Notes: generated by a model from the letters alone, not told the origin. A DNA stretch of 64,000 nt from Flavobacterium sp. N2820 (GCF_025947285.1 NZ_CP110008.1:2433001-2497000), one strand, 5' to 3'; positions 17,659 through 26,649 are shown, numbered from the stretch's first letter. Numbers and translations are program-made.

Positions 17659-18366
17659 TTAGCTTCTAATTTGATGTTCTTCTTGTCCTAAACAATACGT
17701 TTCAATGTCTTTATTGTTTCCATAAACTACTAAAATATCATTTTCTTGTATGATTGTTTCAGGCAATGGACGACCAACTGATTCTTTTATGATGGATTTT
17801 TTACCAATTAAATTTCGTTTTTCTCTCTTACGGATAATGGTAATTAAAGTTAAATGATATTTATCGATAGTATCTAATTCGGCTAATGTTTTCCCAAAGA
17901 ATTCTGGTTTTGCTTTTACCTCAGAAATTGTATAATTATCATCTAATTGATAATTTTCTAAAGTAGATTTAAAGTTGATTTGTTTGGTTAATCGGTCTGC
18001 CGATTCTTGTTCTGGGTGAATAATACTATAAATTCCCATCGCCTCTAAAACCGTGTCGTGTATGGGTGACAAAGCTCTACTAATGATTTTTACATCGCTT
18101 AGTTTTTTAATAATCGCTGTTGTGATAATTGCAGCACCTTCGTTTTCTCCAATGGCTACAACAACTTTATCGGCATCTTTTAATGGTAAAGCTTCATAAG
18201 ACAATTCATTTGTTGAATCTAACGCAATTGCATGTGAAATTTTATCCTTGATAAGATTAATTTTTTCGATGTTTTTATCTACACCAATTACTTCGTTTCC
18301 TGTTTCAGTTAAGCTGATGGCAAGCGACATTCCGAAGTTTCCTAAACCAAATACTATAATTTTCAT
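17659..18366 (-). CDS. Potassium channel regulatory subunit, KtrA/TrkA family
   Basis: 235 residues: an RCK N-domain with the Rossmann loop GLGNFG (7-12) and ribose-binding Asp30 in VIGVDKN, then a TrkA-C domain (about 150-230). One N-C unit rather than two, as in KtrA. It binds nucleotide in the cytoplasm and gates the membrane subunit encoded just upstream (10 bp away). The two lie inside the heme operon, between hemC and hemD. Confidence 0.9.
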   Translation of the reverse strand: MKIIVFGLGNFGMSLAISLTETGNEVIGVDKNIEKINLIKDKISHAIALDSTNELSYEALPLKDADKVVVAIGENEGAAIITTAIIKKLSDVKIISRALSPIHDTVLEAMGIYSIIHPEQESADRLTKQINFKSTLENYQLDDNYTISEVKAKPEFFGKTLAELDTIDKYHLTLITIIRKREKRNLIGKKSIIKESVGRPLPETIIQENDILVVYGNNKDIETYCLGQEEHQIRS

Positions 18367-18376
18367 TTTTGGTAGA

Positions 18377-20119
18377 TTAGTTAATTAATATATTTTCTTT
18401 TGGATATTCATAGAATTGATGGTTCAATCTTCGTAATAATCCAACCATTAAGTTGAGCATTCCTATACGACCAATAAACATACAAGCAATTAAAATGTAT
18501 TTACTTGGTTCAGTTACTGTTGGTGTAAAATTTAAACTTAATCCTACAGTACTATATGCTGAAAAACATTCAAAAGCAACTGTTAATAAAGGTGTTCCTT
18601 TTGGTTCAAAAATAAGTAAAGCAACTATAGAAACACCAATTGTTATTAATGAAATACACAAAATGGCAAAGGCACGAGAGGTAGATTCAGATGATATTCT
18701 TCTGCCAAACAATTGAATTCTACTTTTTCCACTCGCAACAGCAAAAATATTCAAAGTTGCTAATGCAAAAGTACTGGTTTTGATACCACCGGCAGTAGAA
18801 GCGGGTGAGCCACCAATCCACATTAAAAAGATGATGAACAACAATGAAGGAACATTCATTTTAGTAAAATCTACGGCATTAAATCCTGCAGTTCTTGGTG
18901 TTACCGAATTAAAAGAAGCCGCTGTAATTTTTCCAAAAGTACTTTGGTGTTCTAATAAGGTGTTATTGTATTCTGAAATATATAAGAAAATAAAACCACC
19001 AATTAATAATACTAAAGTGGTATAAATTACAATTTGAGTATTTAATGTAATGATTCTAACTTTTTTATGAATAATGGTTTTATCAAAAAGCTCTACTACA
19101 TGAGTTTTAATTTTTTGATAAAAGTTAAATACAATGTTGTGGCCTAAACCTCCTAACACAATTAAAGTCATTATAATCCATTGTAAGAAATAATCAAAAC
19201 GAATTGCTTCATCATATAATCCAGCCGATAAAATAGAAAAACCAGCATTACAAAAAGCCGAAATAGAGTGGAATATTGCGAAGAAAAATTTATTGTCAAC
19301 AGCATTATTGTCCATAATAGACGAATAAACAAAAACAGCCCCCACAGCTTCAACTGCTAAAGTAAAAATAACAACATTAAGAGCGGCTCTAAAAACATCT
19401 CTCATACCATCGTGTGCAATAAAATCTTTAGTATTTAAGCCTTCTTTAAACGAAGAACTTCCTCTAAAAAAGAATGCAAAGAATGAGGTAAAAGTCAAAA
19501 TTCCGATTCCACCTAATTGAATTAAAACTAAAATAATAGATTGTCCTACAAGTGTAAAAGCTGTAGAAGTATCAACAACCGCCAACCCTGTGACACAAAC
19601 AGCACTTGTTGAAGTAAAAAGTGCGTTGGTAAAGGTAATTCCGTTTGTGGTTGCACTTGGGAGCATTAATAAAAACCCTCCTGTTAAGGCTAAAATCATA
19701 AAACTTCCAACAAATACAATTGCTGGATTGAAATAGATATCATAAATATGGCGCACTAAAACCAAAAGTCTAAGCAAGAAATAAAATATAAGTCCGCCTT
19801 CTAAAATAGGTTTTACTTTTTGAAGAATATAATAGGAAGGGAAGTCAAAGTTTAATATCGAAATTATAAAACAAGTTAACAAAATTCCGGTTAGCAAAAT
19901 CATATTTGCCAAGGCTACTTTTTTGTTGCTTTTATATTTATAGGTAAAAAACTTAAACGAATTAAATGCTAATAAGCCAATAGAAAGAAGTATTAAGCCA
20001 ACAACATGAGGAGAATTATAATTTTCTTCGAAATCATATCCAAAGTCAAAAACAATAAAAAGTAATACGATAATATCAAAAAAACGATATAAATAATTGA
20101 GTAATGATTCTTTCTCCAT
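18377..20119 (-). CDS. Potassium uptake membrane subunit, KtrB/TrkH family
   Basis: 580 residues. An extra N-terminal membrane region of about four segments precedes the usual four M1-P-M2 repeats. The selectivity-filter loops, each centred on a Gly, are visible in order: CVTGLAVVDT, FCNAGFSI, TPRTAGFNAVD and YSTVGLSL. It imports K+ (with Na+ in KtrAB systems), controlled by the next gene. Spacing of 12 bp from hemC and 10 bp to ktrA makes it part of the hem operon. Length and N-terminal extension are larger than Bacillus KtrB (about 445 residues). Confidence 0.9.
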   Translation of the reverse strand: MEKESLLNYLYRFFDIIVLLFIVFDFGYDFEENYNSPHVVGLILLSIGLLAFNSFKFFTYKYKSNKKVALANMILLTGILLTCFIISILNFDFPSYYILQKVKPILEGGLIFYFLLRLLVLVRHIYDIYFNPAIVFVGSFMILALTGGFLLMLPSATTNGITFTNALFTSTSAVCVTGLAVVDTSTAFTLVGQSIILVLIQLGGIGILTFTSFFAFFFRGSSSFKEGLNTKDFIAHDGMRDVFRAALNVVIFTLAVEAVGAVFVYSSIMDNNAVDNKFFFAIFHSISAFCNAGFSILSAGLYDEAIRFDYFLQWIIMTLIVLGGLGHNIVFNFYQKIKTHVVELFDKTIIHKKVRIITLNTQIVIYTTLVLLIGGFIFLYISEYNNTLLEHQSTFGKITAASFNSVTPRTAGFNAVDFTKMNVPSLLFIIFLMWIGGSPASTAGGIKTSTFALATLNIFAVASGKSRIQLFGRRISSESTSRAFAILCISLITIGVSIVALLIFEPKGTPLLTVAFECFSAYSTVGLSLNFTPTVTEPSKYILIACMFIGRIGMLNLMVGLLRRLNHQFYEYPKENILIN

Positions 20120-20131
20120 TTTGGAATAAAA

Positions 20132-21049
20132 TTACTTTTTTAAATCACGACGAATGCTTTCCATCAAAGCACTTCCACCATTGTTTAAAATTTCTTCGGC
20201 ACAATTTTTTCCGAAGTTTTTATAAGAATCAAAAGTACAACTTTTTTTGATTGTATGTTTTTCTTTTCCGTCTAAAGAAAATAAAACGCCTTCAAAATTA
20301 ATTTTATCTGAAGAAAATGTTGCCAAAGCACCAATTGGAGCTGTACAACCACCTTCTAATGTTTTTAAAAATTCACGCTCAATATGTGTGCAAATTTCTG
20401 TTTCAGAGTGATTTAGTTTCGACAATGCTTCTTTACAGAAATCATCATTTTTCATTGCCACCACAACCATTGCGCCTTGTGCAGGTGCTGGAACCATCCA
20501 GTCTAGATCGATATAATTTTCTGGTTTTAAGTTAATTCGTTCTAATCCTGCAGCCGCAAAAACAGCTCCGTTCCAATCACTATCTTGTAATTTTTGCATC
20601 CGCGTATTTACATTTCCACGTAAATCAACTACAGTATGATTGGGATATTTGTTCAACCATTGCGCTTGTCTGCGTAAGCTTCCAGTGGCGATAGTTCCGT
20701 TTGAATTTAAAAAGTCTAAATTGCCTTTATGAACTAAAATATCGAGTGTGTTGGCGCGTTCTAAAACTGCAGCTTGTACAATTCCAATGGGTAAAGCAGT
20801 TGGAACATCTTTCATAGAATGTACGGCAATATCTACTTGACCGTTTAACATGGCAATGTCTAATGTTTTGGTAAAAATTCCTGTGATTCCTAATTCATAA
20901 AGTGGTTTGTCAAGTAGAATATCTCCCTGCGATTTAACTGCTGTAATCTCAGTTTGATAACCTAAATCATTTAATTTTTTTTGAACAGTGTATGCTTGCC
21001 AAAGTGCTAATTCGCTGTCACGAGTTCCAATACGTATAATTTTACTCAT
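20132..21049 (-). CDS. hemC: Hydroxymethylbilane synthase (porphobilinogen deaminase)
   Basis: 305 residues. Polymerises four porphobilinogens. The cofactor-binding cysteine is visible as Cys235 in EGGCTAPIGA; substrate-binding arginines lie in TGSLRRQAQW and DLRGNVNTR; the N-terminal IGTRDSELALWQA is typical. Its ATG overlaps the hemA stop by one base (TAATG), a sign of translational coupling. Confidence 0.96.
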   Translation of the reverse strand: MSKIIRIGTRDSELALWQAYTVQKKLNDLGYQTEITAVKSQGDILLDKPLYELGITGIFTKTLDIAMLNGQVDIAVHSMKDVPTALPIGIVQAAVLERANTLDILVHKGNLDFLNSNGTIATGSLRRQAQWLNKYPNHTVVDLRGNVNTRMQKLQDSDWNGAVFAAAGLERINLKPENYIDLDWMVPAPAQGAMVVVAMKNDDFCKEALSKLNHSETEICTHIEREFLKTLEGGCTAPIGALATFSSDKINFEGVLFSLDGKEKHTIKKSCTFDSYKNFGKNCAEEILNNGGSALMESIRRDLKK

Positions 21050-22305
21050 TATTTTACAGCCGTTTCAATTTGAAAAATTTTTTCAATCCATTCGATGCTT
21101 TCGTCTACCATGGTTTCATCATCTTTTAAATGATTTGCAAAATGATTGGTGATTTTTTGAATGATTCTTGCGCTAATTAATTCGGCTTGTTCTTCGTCAA
21201 AGTTTGAAATTTTCTTACGTTGAAAATTCAATTCACCTTCTTTAATAGAATTCAATTTTGCTTTTAAAGCATGAATTGTTGGTGCAAATTTGCGTTGTTT
21301 TGTCCAAGCTAAAAATTCATCTTTAATTTCTTCAATAATTGCTTCGGCAGCAGGAATATGTTTTTTTCTATTTTCTAACGTTTCATCGGTCATTTGAGCC
21401 AATTGATCCATATGAACTAATGTAACACCATCTAATTCGTTTACGTTTTCGTTTACATTTTTTGGAATAGATAAATCTAAAATTAACAATGGTTTTTTCA
21501 GATTTAGAATGGCTTTATCAACCGTAGGATTTAAAGCTCCAGTTGCTACGACTAAAACATCAGCTTTTTGAATTTCTAATTGCAAATCAGCATAATCTTT
21601 TACAATTACGTTTAGTTTGTTGGCAATTTTTTCGGCTTTATCTTTTGTTCGATTGATTAGGGTAATGTGTTCGTGTTTCGAATGTTTTACTAAATTTTCA
21701 CACGTATTTCTTCCAATTTTTCCGGTTCCAAAAAGTAAAATATTTTTATTAGAAATATCTTCTACATTTTTAAAGATATATTGCACAGATGCAAAAGAAA
21801 CAGATGTTGCTCCTGATGAAATTTGTGTGTCTGTTTTGATTTTTTTACTTGCTTGAATTACTGCATTAACCAATCGTTCTAGGAAAGCGTTTGCCAAATT
21901 AAGCTCTTTGCTTTGAACAAAAGCATTTTTTAGTTGGCTTATGATTTCAAAATCACCTAGAATTTGACTATCTAAACCTGTTCCTACACGAAACATATGT
22001 GAAATTGCTTCCGTGTTTTTATATACAAAAGCAACTTTTTGAAAATCTTCAACAGTTCCTTGACTATTTTCGCATAGTAATTTAATTAATTGAAATGGAT
22101 GTTGTGCAAAACCATAAATTTCAGTTCTATTGCAAGTCGAAGTAACTACTAAACTTTCCAATCCTTCTGCTTTTGCTTGATGTAATAAATTTTGCTTAGC
22201 TTTATCATCTAAACTAAATTTACCTCTCATTTCCGCATCGGCTTTTTTGTAACTTAAACCTACTGCGTAGAAAGTTGGATGTTTCGCAAATGTATTGTTT
22301 TCCAT
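21049..22305 (-). CDS. hemA: Glutamyl-tRNA reductase
   Basis: 418 residues. Reduces glutamyl-tRNA to glutamate-1-semialdehyde, the first and usually rate-limiting step of the C5 heme pathway. Catalytic Cys58 is in TSTCNRTEIYG, an NADPH-binding Rossmann motif GTGKIGRNTCENL lies near 193-205, and a C-terminal dimerisation helix region follows. First gene of the operon hemA-hemC-ktrB-ktrA-hemD-hemE-orf-hemF. Divergent from an AraC-type gene. The partner hemL is not in the window. Confidence 0.95.
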   Translation of the reverse strand: MENNTFAKHPTFYAVGLSYKKADAEMRGKFSLDDKAKQNLLHQAKAEGLESLVVTSTCNRTEIYGFAQHPFQLIKLLCENSQGTVEDFQKVAFVYKNTEAISHMFRVGTGLDSQILGDFEIISQLKNAFVQSKELNLANAFLERLVNAVIQASKKIKTDTQISSGATSVSFASVQYIFKNVEDISNKNILLFGTGKIGRNTCENLVKHSKHEHITLINRTKDKAEKIANKLNVIVKDYADLQLEIQKADVLVVATGALNPTVDKAILNLKKPLLILDLSIPKNVNENVNELDGVTLVHMDQLAQMTDETLENRKKHIPAAEAIIEEIKDEFLAWTKQRKFAPTIHALKAKLNSIKEGELNFQRKKISNFDEEQAELISARIIQKITNHFANHLKDDETMVDESIEWIEKIFQIETAVK

Positions 22306-22332
22306 GGTTTATACTCTTTCCTAAAAGTTTAA

Positions 22333-22340
22333 CAAAATTA
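22333..22340 (-). promoter_or_regulatory. -7 box TAATTTTG for the hemA operon
   Basis: Minus-strand TAnnTTTG match about 28 bp upstream of the hemA ATG. No clear TTG at 17-23 bp spacing. Confidence 0.5.
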
Positions 22341-22377
22341 TTAGTATGCCATTTATAAAAGTAACGCTCAAAGGACT

Positions 22378-22406
22378 TTTTGTATCGATAAAAGATATTT
22401 TGTATC
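22378..22406. promoter_or_regulatory. Direct repeat TTTTGTATC x2, candidate AraC-type operator
   Basis: TTTTGTATC at 22378-22386 and 22398-22406, start-to-start distance 20 bp, which places both on the same DNA face. It lies between hemA and the divergent AraC-family gene, flanked by the longer inverted repeat TAACGCT (22362-22368) / AGCGTTA (22421-22427). AraC-family dimers commonly bind direct repeats with about two helical turns spacing; assignment is by inference. Confidence 0.5.
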
Positions 22407-22434
22407 TAATTCATCTTTTTAGCGTTATTTCTAT

Positions 22435-22442
22435 TAAATTTG
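22435..22442 (+). promoter_or_regulatory. -7 box TAAATTTG for the AraC-family gene
   Basis: TAnnTTTG match 93 bp upstream of the ATG at 22536. The candidate direct-repeat operator lies 29-57 bp further upstream. Confidence 0.45.
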
Positions 22443-22535
22443 TAGCAAAATCAAGTGTTTTGAATTTAACTATATAGAATAATTCTAAATAACAATTTGA
22501 TTTTTGTTTGTAACTATATACGAAAAAATATCGCT

Positions 22536-23408
22536 ATGGGTTCTCAAGAAGAAATAAAAATTGAAAATGATTTTATTTTATATCTTTTTCAAAATGATGG
22601 AGACGAAATGTATCGAATTCAAAAACCTGTAAATCAAGGATTTATTCAATTTCATTTTGGCTTAAAAGGAAAAGGAAAATTTATCTTCAATCAAGGAAAT
22701 TATGCATTGGATTTAAAGGAAGAGAAGTCACTTTTGTTTTATAATCCGCAAAAAGAATTGCCGCTTAATCTTGAATTGGCACCACACACTTGGATTGTAT
22801 CGGTGATTATTTCGATAAAAAAATTTCATGGTCTGTTTTCATCTCAAGCAGAACATATTCCGTTTTTGAGCGAAGAAAACAAAGATAAAAAGTACTATAA
22901 AGAAAACGATATCAGTCCGTCGATGGCAATTGTGTTGAGTCAATTGTTCCATTACAACCTCAACTCGTTCATTAAAAACCTATACTATAAAGGAAAAGGT
23001 TACGAATTATTGAGTTTGTATTTTAACCGTTCTGAAGATCCAAATGCAGAACAATGTCCGTTTTTGATAGACGAAGAAAATGTATTAAAAATAAAAAAAG
23101 CCAAAGAAATTATGATTTCTAATATGGCTGAGCCACCAGGTTTAGAAGAATTATCTGAACAAGTGGGATTAAGTTTGAAGAAATTAAAAATGGGTTTCAA
23201 GCAAATTTATGGCGATACGGTTTATGGCTTTTTATTTGAATACAAAATGGATTATGCCCGTCAATTGCTTGATAGTGGTTCATATAATGTAAATGAAGTA
23301 GGTTTAAAAATCGGATACAGCACGGGAAGTCATTTTATTGCAGCTTTTAAAAAGAAATTTGGGACAACACCAAAAAAATATTTAATGAATTTGAACACGA
23401 ATGTATAA
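22536..23408 (+). CDS. AraC-family transcriptional regulator next to heme genes
   Basis: 290 residues from ATG 22536 (MGSQEEIKIEN). An in-frame ATG at 22497 would add 13 residues that look non-coding. The N-terminal about 170 residues form a cupin-like sensor region; the C-terminal about 100 residues hold the two helix-turn-helix motifs, PGLEELSEQVGLSLKKLKMGF and VNEVGLKIGYSTGSHFIAAFKKK with typical FGTTPKKY ending. It is divergent from the hemA operon and precedes hemH by about 100 bp, so heme genes lie on both sides. A heme or iron responsive regulator is plausible. Confidence 0.88.
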   Translation: MGSQEEIKIENDFILYLFQNDGDEMYRIQKPVNQGFIQFHFGLKGKGKFIFNQGNYALDLKEEKSLLFYNPQKELPLNLELAPHTWIVSVIISIKKFHGLFSSQAEHIPFLSEENKDKKYYKENDISPSMAIVLSQLFHYNLNSFIKNLYYKGKGYELLSLYFNRSEDPNAEQCPFLIDEENVLKIKKAKEIMISNMAEPPGLEELSEQVGLSLKKLKMGFKQIYGDTVYGFLFEYKMDYARQLLDSGSYNVNEVGLKIGYSTGSHFIAAFKKKFGTTPKKYLMNLNTNV

Positions 23409-23412
23409 AACC

Positions 23413-23426
23413 AATTGATATCAATT
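23413..23426. promoter_or_regulatory. Perfect palindrome AATTGATATCAATT upstream of hemH
   Basis: 14-bp perfect inverted repeat 5 bp after the AraC-type stop and about 87 bp before the hemH ATG. Could be an operator; being AT-rich it may also be chance. Confidence 0.3.
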
Positions 23427-23512
23427 TCGTATATCAAACTATAAATAAAAAAATGATAATTTAAAAAGTAAGAAAACCAAATGAATTACTTTTATAAAAA
23501 AACAATTGCCAT

Positions 23513-24529
23513 ATGAAAGGAGTATTATTAGTAAATTTAGGATCACCAGAAAGCCCAACAGCAAAAGATGTAAAGCCGTATTTAGATGAATTTTTAATGG
23601 ATAAATACGTAATTGATGTTCCGTTTTTATTGCGTGCATTATTAGTTAGAGGAATTATTTTGCAAACGCGTCCAAAAAAATCGGCTGAAGCCTATGCACG
23701 AATTTGGACTAGCGAAGGTTCTCCTTTAATTGTGATTTCTAAAAAAATGCACCAAAAGGTTCAAAAATTGGTTGATGTTCCGGTTGCTTTAGCCATGCGT
23801 TATGGAACTATGACCATTTTAAAAGGATTACAAGAATTAAAAGATAAAGGTGTAACCGAAGTAATGCTTTTGCCTTTATATCCTCAACACGCCATGGCTT
23901 CAACTACTACTATTTTAGTTTTGGCAGAAGAATTACGTCAGAAGCATTTTCCAGAAATGACATTTACTAATGTTCCCGCATTTTATAACAAACCCGATTT
24001 TATTCAGGCTTTGGCAAATTCTATTAAAAAGCATTTGGAAGGATTTGAATATGACCATTTATTATTTTCGTATCACGGAATTCCAAAACGCCATATTCGT
24101 AAAACAGATGTAACGAAATCGCATTGTAAAATTGATGGTTCTTGTTGCAACACGCCTTCTCCAGCACACGAATTTTGTTACCGTCATCAATGTTATGAAA
24201 CTACAAAACAAGTTGTAAAATTATTAGGAATTCCAGAAGGAAAATACAGCCAAACCTTTCAATCGCGTTTAGCAGGTGATAAATGGTTAACACCTTATAC
24301 AGATGTAGAAATCAACAAAATGCCAGAACAAGGCATTAAGAAATTAGCGGTTGTAACGCCAGCATTTGTTGCCGATTGTTTAGAAACTTTAGAAGAAATT
24401 GCTATGGAAGCCAACGAACAATTTTTGCATCATGGCGGTGAAGAATTCATGGCAGTTCCGTGTTTAAATGATGAAGATGAATGGTGTGCTGTGGTTGCGA
24501 ATTGGATTAAAGAATTTAAAAATAACTAA
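23513..24529 (+). CDS. hemH: Ferrochelatase
   Basis: 338 residues. Inserts Fe2+ into the porphyrin. The conserved catalytic His188 is in SYHGIPKRH and the metal-site region SRLAGDKWLTPYTD follows. A Cys-rich segment is present at about 205-227 (Cys205, 211, 212, 222, 227), compatible with an internal iron-sulfur cluster as described in some bacterial ferrochelatases. Whether the preferred substrate is protoporphyrin IX (classic route) fits the presence of hemF and hemJ. It is followed by hemJ after a repeat spacer. Confidence 0.95.
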   Translation: MKGVLLVNLGSPESPTAKDVKPYLDEFLMDKYVIDVPFLLRALLVRGIILQTRPKKSAEAYARIWTSEGSPLIVISKKMHQKVQKLVDVPVALAMRYGTMTILKGLQELKDKGVTEVMLLPLYPQHAMASTTTILVLAEELRQKHFPEMTFTNVPAFYNKPDFIQALANSIKKHLEGFEYDHLLFSYHGIPKRHIRKTDVTKSHCKIDGSCCNTPSPAHEFCYRHQCYETTKQVVKLLGIPEGKYSQTFQSRLAGDKWLTPYTDVEINKMPEQGIKKLAVVTPAFVADCLETLEEIAMEANEQFLHHGGEEFMAVPCLNDEDEWCAVVANWIKEFKNN

Positions 24530-24559
24530 ATTAGTTTACAGTCTCAGTAAACACCTGCG

Positions 24560-24580
24560 ACTGAAAACTGAAAACTGAAA
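24560..24580. repeat. Tandem heptamer ACTGAAA x3 between hemH and hemJ
   Basis: Three perfect copies at 24560-24566, 24567-24573 and 24574-24580, ending 1 bp before the hemJ ATG at 24582. Confidence 0.8.
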
Positions 24581-24581
24581 T

Positions 24582-25139
24582 ATGGAACTTTACAACTACA
24601 TAAAATCATTGCATTTAATCTTTGTAATCACTTGGTTTGCTGGGTTGTTTTACATTGTCCGTTTATTTGTTTATCACGCAGAGGCCAAACAAAAACCACA
24701 ACCTGAACAAGACATTTTGATTAAACAATACCAATTAATGCAATACCGTTTGTGGTATATAATTACATGGCCAAGTGCCGTTTTGGCAAGTGTTTTTGCT
24801 TTTTGGATGTTGTTTTTTACGGAAGTTGGAAAAGTTTGGATGGCTCAACCTTGGATGCATGTAAAATTAGCTTTCGTGTTTTTATTGTATTTGTATCATT
24901 TAAAATGCCACCAAATTTTTAAGCAATTGCAAAGTAACGAAGTAAAACATTCAAGTAATTTTTTCAGAATTTGGAATGAAGGTGCTACTATAATTTTATT
25001 TGCAGTTGTTTTTTTAGTAATTTTAAAAAATGCAATTAATTGGATTTATGGCGTCATCGGAATTTTTGTTTTTTCGATAGTTATTATGTTAGGATTCAAA
25101 TGGTATAAAAAAATAAGAGAAAAGAATCAAAACAGTTAA
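24582..25139 (+). CDS. hemJ: Protoporphyrinogen oxidase HemJ (CopD-like membrane protein)
   Basis: 185 residues, somewhat longer than the usual 140-150. Four to five membrane segments; the N-terminal signature SLHLIFVITWFAGLFYIVRLF contains the conserved His11, and WMHVKLAFVFLLYLYH holds the conserved Lys. HemJ oxidises protoporphyrinogen IX to protoporphyrin IX, the step before hemH. Automated pipelines often call this family CopD. Position right after hemH supports HemJ. Its stop overlaps the next gene's start by one base (TAATG). Confidence 0.85.
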   Translation: MELYNYIKSLHLIFVITWFAGLFYIVRLFVYHAEAKQKPQPEQDILIKQYQLMQYRLWYIITWPSAVLASVFAFWMLFFTEVGKVWMAQPWMHVKLAFVFLLYLYHLKCHQIFKQLQSNEVKHSSNFFRIWNEGATIILFAVVFLVILKNAINWIYGVIGIFVFSIVIMLGFKWYKKIREKNQNS

Positions 25140-26614
25140 TGGATAGAATTTTTAATATTAAAAATCTTTCACTTCGAATAAGAATATTTCTATCCATGAT
25201 ATTCTTAACACTTATTGCGTCTATACTTATTGCTACGGTTTCTATTTATCAATTTAGAAATGAGGCAAGAGAATACCATCAAGATCGTTTAGAACGAAAG
25301 GAAACCGCTATTGCTGAGCATATAAATTATGTTTTACAAACGACGACTTATCCATTAAATACAAAAAATATTCCGTTAATTTTTAAAGATAAAATTTTTG
25401 AATTAGCAGATATTCATAGTATGGAAATTAATTTTTTTGATTTAAAAGGAAACTTATTAATTTCATCAAAAGCTATTTTTAGACTAGACAAAGACAAACC
25501 AAAAATAAATGCATCAACCTTAAAAATCATTCAATCTTCATTGGATAAAAGGTATATAGAATTTTCAAATGTTGACGATAGAACGTTTCGATCATCCTAT
25601 TCTTATTTAAAAGATAATAAATTTAAGCCGCTTGCTATTTTAAATTTACCGTATGAAGAAGATGCAGAGTTTTATGACAATGAAGTTCAAAATTTCTTAA
25701 TTCGTTTTGGACAGGTCTATACGTTCATGTTTCTTATTGCAATTGTTTTGTCTTACTTTTTATCGAGTTATATTACAAAATCATTAAAAATTATTAGTGA
25801 TAAAATTCAGCAAACACAATTAGATCAACGCAACGAAAAAATTGTAATTGAAGATGGAAGTAAGGAAATTAATCTTTTAATTAATTCCTACAATAATATG
25901 GTGGATAAATTAGAAGAAAGTGCCACTATATTAGCACAAAGTGAACGGGAACAAGCATGGCGCGAAATGGCAAAACAAGTAGCCCATGAAATTAAAAACC
26001 CGCTTACTCCAATGCGTTTAACGGTGCAAAGTTTTCAACGTAAGTTTGATGTAAACGATCCTAATATTGCAAAAAAATTAAATGATTACACACAAACCAT
26101 TTTACAACAAATAGACACAATGAGTTCGGTGGCAAGTGCTTTTTCTAACTTTGCAACTATGCCTGCACAACAAAATGAAACCTTAAATGTGGTGTTTATT
26201 GTTAAAATGGCATTGGAAATTTTTAACGAAGATTTTATTCAATTTTCTGCATTAGAAGACGAAATTATTGCCAAATTGGACCGAACGCAACTAATACGTG
26301 TAATCACAAATTTGGTAAAAAATGCTATTCAATCTATTCCGGAAGAGCAAGAACATAAGCTTGTTTTTGTGACCGTTTTTAGAGAAGATAATCAAGTGAA
26401 AATTGCAGTAAAAGATAATGGAAAAGGAATTTCAGAAGAAAATGCAGCACGAATTTTTGAGCCAAAATTTACGACAAAATCAAGTGGAATGGGGCTTGGT
26501 CTAGCAATTATTAAAAATATTATCGAAAATTACCACGGAACAATTACTTTTGAAACTGAATTAAACATTGGAACCGAATTTCTGGTTTCTTTCCCAATAA
26601 ATAAACCATTATAA
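25139..26614 (+). CDS. Sensor histidine kinase with HAMP domain, NtrY-like
   Basis: 491 residues: membrane segment 17-37, an extracytoplasmic sensor (about 38-190), membrane segment 191-211, HAMP (about 210-262) and a kinase core with H-box QVAHEIKNPLTPMRL (His283), N-box LVKNAIQSI, G1 DNGKGIS and G2 SSGMGLGLAIIKNI. The NPLTPMRL H-box is characteristic of NtrY-like kinases. No response regulator is adjacent. It shares a TAATG overlap with hemJ, so expression follows heme synthesis. It ends in a strong terminator. Confidence 0.9.
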   Translation: MDRIFNIKNLSLRIRIFLSMIFLTLIASILIATVSIYQFRNEAREYHQDRLERKETAIAEHINYVLQTTTYPLNTKNIPLIFKDKIFELADIHSMEINFFDLKGNLLISSKAIFRLDKDKPKINASTLKIIQSSLDKRYIEFSNVDDRTFRSSYSYLKDNKFKPLAILNLPYEEDAEFYDNEVQNFLIRFGQVYTFMFLIAIVLSYFLSSYITKSLKIISDKIQQTQLDQRNEKIVIEDGSKEINLLINSYNNMVDKLEESATILAQSEREQAWREMAKQVAHEIKNPLTPMRLTVQSFQRKFDVNDPNIAKKLNDYTQTILQQIDTMSSVASAFSNFATMPAQQNETLNVVFIVKMALEIFNEDFIQFSALEDEIIAKLDRTQLIRVITNLVKNAIQSIPEEQEHKLVFVTVFREDNQVKIAVKDNGKGISEENAARIFEPKFTTKSSGMGLGLAIIKNIIENYHGTITFETELNIGTEFLVSFPINKPL

Positions 26615-26620
26615 TAAAAA

Positions 26621-26646
26621 AGTCCCGATTAAATCGGGACTTTTTT
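26621..26646. terminator. Bidirectional Rho-independent terminator
   Basis: AGTCCCGA (26621-26628), loop, TCGGGACT (26634-26641) with T-run after it and A-run before it. Ends both the hemH-hemJ-kinase transcript and the minus-strand efflux operon ending at 26650. Confidence 0.92.
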
Positions 26647-26649
26647 GTT

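Noticed and set aside
24560..24580. ACTGAAA tandem as a CRISPR or iteron
   Set aside because: Only three 7-bp copies with no spacers, and next to hemJ rather than a replication gene.
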